Assembly (NCBI RefSeq): GCF_900105075.1
Contig: NZ_FNSK01000002.1
Coordinates: 186,001 to 250,000, forward strand
Reading direction: 5' to 3'
DNA length: 64,000 nt
Origin: Rhodobacter sp. 24-YEA-8
GTDB lineage: Bacteria; Pseudomonadota; Alphaproteobacteria; Rhodobacterales; Rhodobacteraceae
Numbering within the stretch: the first letter of the stretch is position 1; every line of letters starts with the position of its first letter. A program made the position numbers and the translations under genes. The notes under the pieces are model-generated. The model was not told the origin of the DNA. It saw only the letters and a program-made list of their open reading frames with translations, and did no database searches. Shown piece by piece: positions 58,875-64,000 of this stretch.

Positions 58875-59687
58875 ATGTCAAAACTGAAAACCCTGGCCTT
58901 TGCCGCCGCCGCTGCCTTCGGCCTTGCCGGCGCGGCCCAGGCGCAGGAAAAGCTGGTGATCGGTGCCACCGCCATTCCCCATGCCGAGATCCTCGAATTC
59001 GTGAAGCCCATCGTCGCGAAGGAGGGCATCGATCTCGATATCCGCGTCTTCACCGATTACATCCAGCCCAATGCGCAGCTGGTCTCGGGCGAGCTGGACG
59101 GCAATTATTACCAATATCGCCCCTTCCTCAACGAATGGAACCGCGAGCGCGGCGACAATCTGACAGTGATCGTGCCGGTCCATATCGAGCCTTACGTCGC
59201 CTATTCGACGAAGATCTCTTCGCTTGACGAGCTGAAAGACGGCGCAAAAGTTGCGATCCCGAATGACCCGGTGAATGGCGGGCGCGGGCTCTTGCTCCTG
59301 CAACAGCTGGGGCTGATCAAACTGGGGGAATTCAAGTCGCTGACCTCGCCGGAAGACCCGCTGCCGGGGCTGAAGGACATCACGGAAAACCCGAAAAACC
59401 TCGATATCGTCGAGCTGGAATCCGCGCTTTTGCCGCGCGCGCTCAACGAGGTCGATCTGGGGGCGCTGAACGGGAACTATGTTTTCGAAGCCGGTCTCGA
59501 TATCGATAAGGCGCTGTTCATCGACAATGGCCAGGATGGTCATAACGTCTGGAGCGAATATCTCGTGACCCGCCCCGGTGATACCGAAGATCCGCGCATC
59601 AAAATCCTCGCCAAAGCGCTGAACAGCGACGAGACCCGCCAGTTCATCCTCGACCGCTACAAGGGCCAGATCTTCCCCGCCTTCTGA
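58875..59687 (+). CDS. metQ: methionine-type ABC importer substrate-binding protein
   Basis: NlpA/MetQ-family binding protein of 270 aa. The signal peptide (LKTLAFAAAAAFGLAGAAQA) has no lipobox Cys, so it is a free periplasmic protein and not a lipoprotein as in E. coli. It shows LVIGATAIPHAEILEFVKPI, ANAQLVSGELDGNYYQYRPF-like PNAQLVSGELDGNYYQ, VAIPNDPVNGGRGLLLLQQL and a C-terminal TRQFILDRYKGQIFPAF. It follows metI by 26 bases. Ligand identity cannot be settled from the sequence. Confidence 0.92.
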   Translation: MSKLKTLAFAAAAAFGLAGAAQAQEKLVIGATAIPHAEILEFVKPIVAKEGIDLDIRVFTDYIQPNAQLVSGELDGNYYQYRPFLNEWNRERGDNLTVIVPVHIEPYVAYSTKISSLDELKDGAKVAIPNDPVNGGRGLLLLQQLGLIKLGEFKSLTSPEDPLPGLKDITENPKNLDIVELESALLPRALNEVDLGALNGNYVFEAGLDIDKALFIDNGQDGHNVWSEYLVTRPGDTEDPRIKILAKALNSDETRQFILDRYKGQIFPAF

Positions 59688-59753
59688 TCTCTTCGCGTGT
59701 AAACCGACCCGAAAAGACGGGGCGCGTGACCTCCTCATCCCTGCGCGCCGTCC

Positions 59754-59786
59754 GTCTCCTGCCGGGTTTATCCTCTGGCAGGAGAC
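59754..59786 (+). terminator. hairpin between metQ and ssuD
   Basis: GTCTCCTGCC (59754-59763) pairs perfectly with GGCAGGAGAC (59777-59786) across a 13-base loop. It is located in the 156-base gap between metQ and the next monooxygenase gene. No T-tract follows, so partial termination or mRNA processing and stabilisation is likely. A GC-rich imperfect stem lies just upstream. Confidence 0.6.
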
Positions 59787-59843
59787 ACCTTCTCAGGCCT
59801 CCCCTTCCGGAGCCCCCGCTCAATCACCCCGCCGGAGCCTCAC

Positions 59844-61010
59844 ATGACCAACCCGCAAAAACCGCTGGATTTCCTGTGGTTCATCCCTTCCTCCGGCGAT
59901 GGTGCCTATCTGGGCAGCGACCTGCGGGCGCGGCCCGGAGACCCGGATTACTTCCGCCAGATCGCGCGGGCGGCGGATGGCTTAGGCTATTCCGGCGTGC
60001 TGATCCCGACCTCGGTCGCCTGCGAGGAAAGCTTCATCCTTGCAGCCGATCTTGCCGCCCATACTGAACGGCTGAAATTCCTGGTCGCCGTGCGCCCGGG
60101 CACCGCCTCGCCCGCCTATTACGCGCGGCTCGCCTCAACGCTGGACCGGCTGTCGCGCGGGCGGCTTTTGCTCAACATTGTGGTTGGCGGCGCGCCGGCA
60201 GAGCTGGCAGGGGACGGCATCTTCCTGCCGCATGACGAACGCTACGGCCATGCGCGCGAGTTTTTCGACGTCTTCAACAGCCTGCTCGAAACCGGCGAGG
60301 CCCATCTCGACGGCAAACATATCAAAGCCCATCACGCGAAGCTGGGCCTGCCGCCCTTCCAGGAACCGCGCCCGCCTTTGTATTTCGGTGGGTCGTCAGA
60401 TGCGGCGCATGATTTCGCCGGTGATTATGTCGAGAAATACCTGACCTGGGGCGAGCCCCCGGCCCAGGTGGCCGAGAAAGTCAAAGCGGTGCGCGCGGCG
60501 GCGGAGGAAAAGGGGCGCGAGGTCAGCTTTGGTATCCGTCTGCATTTCATCGTGCGTGAAACCGATGAGGAGGCCTGGGCCGCGGCCGACCGCCTGATCT
60601 CGCATCTCTCGGATGAAACCATCGCCAATGCCCAGGCCGTGCAGAAAAACCAGTCGGATTCTGTGGGTCAGGAACGGATGCGCCGCCTGCATGAGGGCCG
60701 CCGCGACCGGCTTGAGGTCTCACCGAACCTCTGGGCGGGTGTTGGTCTGGTGCGCTCGGGCGCAGGCACGGCGCTGGTCGGTTCGCCCGCCACGGTTGCC
60801 GCACGGCTGAGAGAGTATCAGGAAATCGGCATCGATACCGTGATCGCCTCGGGCTACCCGCATCTGGAAGAGGCCTATACGGTCGCGGAACTTCTGTTCC
60901 CGGAACTTGGCATCAGACCGGCAACCCCGCCGCTGCGCCCGTCTTTCGGCGCGCCCGCCGTCTTTGGCGGCGGTGGCCATGGCGGCAATGTGAAGGCAAC
61001 CAAAGCATGA
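59844..61010 (+). CDS. alkanesulfonate monooxygenase (FMNH2-dependent), second copy
   Basis: SsuD-like monooxygenase of 388 aa. It shows [40 protein letters not shown] with the Cys at the SsuD position, [60 protein letters not shown] and [19 protein letters not shown]. Compared with the copy at 54072 the N-terminal loop and C-terminus differ (Gly-rich end [15 protein letters not shown]), which suggests another sulfonate range. It overlaps the sfnB-like gene by four bases. Confidence 0.9.
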   Translation: MTNPQKPLDFLWFIPSSGDGAYLGSDLRARPGDPDYFRQIARAADGLGYSGVLIPTSVACEESFILAADLAAHTERLKFLVAVRPGTASPAYYARLASTLDRLSRGRLLLNIVVGGAPAELAGDGIFLPHDERYGHAREFFDVFNSLLETGEAHLDGKHIKAHHAKLGLPPFQEPRPPLYFGGSSDAAHDFAGDYVEKYLTWGEPPAQVAEKVKAVRAAAEEKGREVSFGIRLHFIVRETDEEAWAAADRLISHLSDETIANAQAVQKNQSDSVGQERMRRLHEGRRDRLEVSPNLWAGVGLVRSGAGTALVGSPATVAARLREYQEIGIDTVIASGYPHLEEAYTVAELLFPELGIRPATPPLRPSFGAPAVFGGGGHGGNVKATKA

Positions 61011-62221
61011 CCCTTTCCGCCAGCTATCAGATCAACCCGCCCGCCGCCCATGTGATCCGGGACGATGCCGAAGCGATCCGGATCGCGCATGAGGTCGCGG
61101 CCTTCCTGCGCCCCGGCGCGGCAGAGCGCGACGCGACCCGCCATGTGCCGGCAGAAGTGGTCGACCATTTCTCGAATTCCGGCCTCTGGGGCATCCAGGT
61201 GCCCAGGGCCTATGGCGGGGCCGAAGTCTCTTACGCGACGCTGGCAGAAGTTATCGCGATCATTTCGGCGGCCGACCCCTCGCTGGGGCAGATCCCGCAA
61301 AACCATTACTGCCTGCTCGAAGACCTTCGACTGCAAGGGACCGAAGAGCAGAAGCGGCATTACTTCGGCCTGGTGCTGCAAGGTCACCGCTTCGCCAATG
61401 CGCTCTCCGAGACCGGCGGCAAAAACGTGGCCGATCTGCAGACCCGCCTTACCCGCGATGGTGAGGGCTATGTGATCGAGGGTCGCAAGGGCTATTGCAC
61501 CGGCTCGCTTTACGCCCATTACCTCGGTGCGCTGGCACTGGATGATCAGGATCGCGCCCAGCTGGCCTTTGTTCCGCGCGAGACACCGGGCCTTGTGGTG
61601 GTCGATGACTGGGACAGTATCGGCCAGCGCACGACGTCCAGCGGCACGGTGCTGCTGGAACGGCTCCGGGTGCAGGATTTCAACCTGATCCCAAGTTACA
61701 AATCCTATGAGACCCCGACCCTTGCCGGCCCTTTCGCGCAGATCACCACTGCGGCGATTGATGCGGGCATTGCGCGCGCCGCGCTGGAGGACACCATCGC
61801 CTTTGTGCGCGAGCACGCCCGGCCCTGGATCGATGCCGGGGTCGGACAGGCCTCGGAAGACCCGCTGACCATCCTCAGGATTGGTGAGCTCGAGATCCGT
61901 CAATCCGCCGCCGAGGCATTGCTGGAACGCGCCGGAAGGGTGCTCGATGCCGCGAAACCGGCTCCGGATGAGGAGAATGTGGCCCTCGCCTCGGTCGCAG
62001 TGGCCAAAGCCAAGGTGCTGACCACCGAGGTAGCGATTGAGGCCACCAACCGGCTGTTCGAGCTGGGCGGCACCAGGTCGTCGCTGAGAAAACACGCCTT
62101 TGACCGTCACTGGCGCAATGCACGCGTCCATACGCTGCATGATCCGGTGCGCTGGAAATACCACCTCGTGGGCAACTGGGCACTGAATGGCGTGAAACCG
62201 CCGCGCCACGACTGGAACTGA
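61007..62221 (+). CDS. SfnB-type acyl-CoA dehydrogenase-fold monooxygenase
   Basis: Third SfnB/DszC-like protein in the window, 404 aa. It shows [78 protein letters not shown] and [19 protein letters not shown]. The C-terminus [20 protein letters not shown] with [14 protein letters not shown] is very close to the copy at 51304. ATGA coupling to the ssuD-like gene suggests consecutive steps on one sulfur compound. A strong hairpin follows. Confidence 0.88.
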   Translation: MTLSASYQINPPAAHVIRDDAEAIRIAHEVAAFLRPGAAERDATRHVPAEVVDHFSNSGLWGIQVPRAYGGAEVSYATLAEVIAIISAADPSLGQIPQNHYCLLEDLRLQGTEEQKRHYFGLVLQGHRFANALSETGGKNVADLQTRLTRDGEGYVIEGRKGYCTGSLYAHYLGALALDDQDRAQLAFVPRETPGLVVVDDWDSIGQRTTSSGTVLLERLRVQDFNLIPSYKSYETPTLAGPFAQITTAAIDAGIARAALEDTIAFVREHARPWIDAGVGQASEDPLTILRIGELEIRQSAAEALLERAGRVLDAAKPAPDEENVALASVAVAKAKVLTTEVAIEATNRLFELGGTRSSLRKHAFDRHWRNARVHTLHDPVRWKYHLVGNWALNGVKPPRHDWN

Positions 62222-62239
62222 GGCCGCAGAAAACAGCGG

Positions 62240-62288
62240 AATGGCAAAGGGGCGCGGGGAAAGGTGATTCTCCCGCGCCCCTGCCATT
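62240..62288 (+). terminator. terminator of the dmoA-metNIQ-ssuD-sfnB region
   Basis: AATGGCA and GGGGCGCGGG on the left pair with CCCGCGCCCC and TGCCATT on the right, with a small bulge, giving about 17 pairs around a loop near 62260-62271. It starts 19 bases after the sfnB-like stop. The downstream sequence is not T-rich. Confidence 0.75.
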
Positions 62289-62447
62289 TGCGCGCGCCCC
62301 TCACGCGGCGGGGGCGAATTTCCCCCCCAGGCCCGCCCTGGCCGCGTGCTTCTTCTCCGCCCGCCCGAAATAAACACGTCTTATTTTATCGTGTTTATGC
62401 GAAGCTGTCTTCAGACCCGCCTGTTCCCGGATGCGAGAGGAAGAACT

Positions 62448-63107
62448 ATGTCCCGCCACGAACCCTTGCTGCATCGGCCAACCCTTGCCGAACGTATGGC
62501 GGCGGTGCCGCCGGGCAGCCCGATCCTGCGCGCATTGCGCAACCGGCCAGAACTGCTGGCAGGGCTTGAAGCGGGGTATCAGGATCTCTTGCGTCACAGC
62601 GGCGCCACGCGGACCGAGGCACTGGCGATTGCCTCTTTCACCGCGCATCTGCATGGCGAAGAGGCGGTCAGCACCCATCTTCACGCGCTGCTTCAGGCGG
62701 CGGACAGCGACCTTGCGCTCCTGATTGCGGACGAGGCGGAGAACGCGGCCCTGCCCGGGCCTTACGGCACCTGGCCCCCAGGCCCGCTTTCGGCCGAGGA
62801 TCTGGATGGGCCGGCCTGGCGCGCCGATCCGCCTCTGCGGCTGCGCCTTGGGGCGCGCCTGTCGGCGGCGCTGGAACACGCGCATCTGGTGACGCTGCAC
62901 CCGCGCGACATCACGTCGGCGGCAGATGAGGCGCTGGAACGGGCCGGCTGGCTTCCCGGCGAGACGCTGGATCTGAACCGGCTGATCGCCTGGATCGGGG
63001 CGCTGAGCCCGGTGGTCAGCGGCCTCAGGGCCTATGCTCATGCGCGCCATCTGCAGCGCACAATCACGACCGCCCATGACCGGCCGGCCGGGTTTGCCTA
63101 TGGCTGA
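62448..63107 (+). CDS. CMD-domain protein (Avi_7170-like family)
   Basis: Protein of 219 aa that resembles the carboxymuconolactone-decarboxylase-like family encoded with flavin monooxygenases and peptide-type transporters in alphaproteobacteria (Avi_7170 type). It has LRALRNRPELLAGLEAGYQD followed by SGATRTEALAIASFTAHLHG, and LEHAHLVTLHPRDITSAADE. The repeated helical CMD pattern is present but the usual Cys-x-x-Cys is not. The ATG at 62448 follows GAGGAAG. It overlaps the next gene by eight bases. The family name is recalled from pattern and should be treated as tentative. Confidence 0.6.
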   Translation: MSRHEPLLHRPTLAERMAAVPPGSPILRALRNRPELLAGLEAGYQDLLRHSGATRTEALAIASFTAHLHGEEAVSTHLHALLQAADSDLALLIADEAENAALPGPYGTWPPGPLSAEDLDGPAWRADPPLRLRLGARLSAALEHAHLVTLHPRDITSAADEALERAGWLPGETLDLNRLIAWIGALSPVVSGLRAYAHARHLQRTITTAHDRPAGFAYG

Positions 63108-63798
63108 CCCCCTGCTGCCCGAACCGGGACTGAGCGGCCAGGGAATGGCGGCCCCCAGGAAGCCAGAGGCCGGTATTTCAGACCCCGGGACACTGGCCCC
63201 TGAGACGCCCGCCTCCCGACTGCCGGACCGTTTTACCAGCCGTCGCCTCGAATGGCGGCCCCGCAAACCTGCGCAGACGGCAATCCCTGGGCCCGTCTCT
63301 GTGCCAGCGGTCGAGACCGATCCGGTTGCCTTTCTGCCTGCTGTGCTGGCCGGGGATGCGGGCCCCGTCCTTGCCGCGTCAGCGGGGTTTCTTGCCCGCC
63401 GCCGTGGTGCCGGGCTTGCCCAGGGGGAGCGCGACCTCGCGGCCACCGCCGTCGCACGCCGCATCGGCTGTTTCTTCACCACCGCCGCCCATGCCCGTCG
63501 CGCCGCTGCGGGCCTGAGGCGCAAGCGCGAGGTCGAGGTTCTGCTGGAAGAGGGGCTGCCAAGCCCGCTCGGGGGCCGCTCCGGCGGCGTGATCGCGGCG
63601 GCTTCGGCACTGGCGGCGATCCCGGTCAGAGCCAGCCGCCAGGTCTTCTGGACACTGGAGGAGGAAAAGCTCGACGATCAGGAAATCACCGATCTGATCC
63701 TGGTTGCAGGCTTTGCGGCCTGGAATGCCCGCCTCGCACTGGCCGCCGGCGAGAGCCTTCGCCTTGATCCCGAAGACCGCCGGAGCGTCTCGCCATGA
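63100..63798 (+). CDS. alkylhydroperoxidase-domain-like protein (Avi_7169-like)
   Basis: Protein of 232 aa paired with the preceding CMD protein. A variable, Pro-rich N-terminus (residues 1-65) is followed by a helical AhpD/CMD-like part: GERDLAATAVARRIGCFFTT with AAHARRAAAGLRRKREVEVL, then EKLDDQEITDLILVAGFAAW and NARLALAAGESL. A single Cys (GCFFTTAAH) sits where AhpD-type proteins have Cys-x-x-Cys, so peroxidase activity is uncertain. It overlaps both neighbours, which suggests a complex or consecutive function. Confidence 0.6.
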   Translation: MADPLLPEPGLSGQGMAAPRKPEAGISDPGTLAPETPASRLPDRFTSRRLEWRPRKPAQTAIPGPVSVPAVETDPVAFLPAVLAGDAGPVLAASAGFLARRRGAGLAQGERDLAATAVARRIGCFFTTAAHARRAAAGLRRKREVEVLLEEGLPSPLGGRSGGVIAAASALAAIPVRASRQVFWTLEEEKLDDQEITDLILVAGFAAWNARLALAAGESLRLDPEDRRSVSP

Positions 63799-64000
63799 GT
63801 AAACCCTGGCGCCTGATCGCCCCGGCAGATCATGTCCTGGCCGATGCGGTGCAGCTTGTGCTGCGGGCGCGGCAGCTGCCTGTCCTGCGCGATGAATGCG
63901 GCCCGCTGCCGGCGCTCTTTGCGCCCGATGCGGATCCGGTGCCCCTGCATGATGGCGCTGCGTTGCTCGCCGCGCTGCCCGATATGCCCGGGACTGCCCT
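63795..64000 (+). CDS. unknown protein, cut by the right window edge
   Basis: It starts with an ATGA overlap with the preceding stop. Sixty-eight residues are visible (MSKPWRLIAPADHVLADAVQ and onward, rich in Ala, Leu, Pro). No motif is recognised. The tight coupling shows it belongs to the CMD-protein operon, which continues beyond the window. Confidence 0.6.
   Translation, partial: MSKPWRLIAPADHVLADAVQLVLRARQLPVLRDECGPLPALFAPDADPVPLHDGAALLAALPDMPGTA

Noticed and set aside
60875..62377. Minus-strand open frame of 500 codons
   Set aside because: It is antisense to the SfnB-like gene; composition and lack of motifs mark it as a shadow.
1..64000. tRNA, rRNA, CRISPR array, prophage or integrase genes
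   Set aside because: No such sequences were recognised while reading coding and intergenic stretches; the only mobile-element trace found is the IS3 fragment near 20600.

Overview
The window is high-GC, densely packed DNA from an alphaproteobacterium, most probably a Rhodobacteraceae/Paracoccaceae member. The grounds are the ScfR-type short-chain acyl-CoA regulator next to methylcitrate-cycle genes, an AHL synthase of the roseobacter/Rhodobacter style, GbpR/DgoKA-type galactose gene remnants, many ATGA-coupled operons and several ABC transporters for small organics. No rRNA, tRNA or CRISPR array was recognised.

Layout. (1) 1-4264: methylcitrate (propionate) genes on the minus strand (hotdog thioesterase, prpD, prpC running off the left edge), divergent from the ScfR-type regulator, with a run of TGCGA repeats just before the regulator. 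(2) 4605-20513: a sugar/polyol catabolic island. A 13-gene minus-strand operon (two SDRs, MDR, FGGY kinase, DeoC, RpiR regulator, UlaG-like lactonase, 2-hydroxyacid DH, shikimate-DH-like, KDPG aldolase, cupin-type phosphoglucose isomerase, GldA-like DH) faces a plus-strand ABC importer plus SDR. The shared promoter region carries two HexR-like operators, each sitting on a -10 element. (3) 20514-21228: gene-poor scar with an IS3 transposase remnant and a strong hairpin. (4) 21229-24242: organosulfur operon msuE-like, sfnG, sfnB. (5) 24243-26152: decayed DNA with a frameshifted histidine kinase. (6) 26153-29777: small membrane protein, ECF sigma/anti-sigma pair, OxyR-like LysR and a small unknown protein. 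(7) 30276-35518: cysA-sbp-cysT-cysW sulfate importer, convergent with a FAD/NAD(P)-binding protein. (8) 35903-38706: sugar transferase, small membrane protein and a luxR-luxI quorum-sensing pair. (9) 38912-41085: a pseudogene field of galactose/galactonate catabolism (dgoA, dgoK, galM, gbpR-like). (10) 41086-48293: BMP-type nucleoside/nucleobase ABC importer with amidase and cytosine deaminase. (11) 48982-51069: DnaQ-like exonuclease and an aldo/keto reductase. (12) 51304-62221: a second, larger organosulfur region (SfnB, FAD/NAD(P)-binding protein, SsuD, DmoA-like, MetNIQ-like importer, SsuD, SfnB). (13) 62448-64000: two CMD/alkylhydroperoxidase-type proteins and a gene cut by the right edge.

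Working together: the strongest theme is sulfur scavenging. Sulfate import, sulfone/sulfonate monooxygenases, flavin reductase and a methionine-type importer occur in three separate blocks and would supply sulfite or sulfide when sulfate is scarce. The second theme is an RpiR-controlled carbohydrate route whose substrate cannot be read from the sequence. Functional calls are based on recognised family motifs in the translations; no database search was possible.
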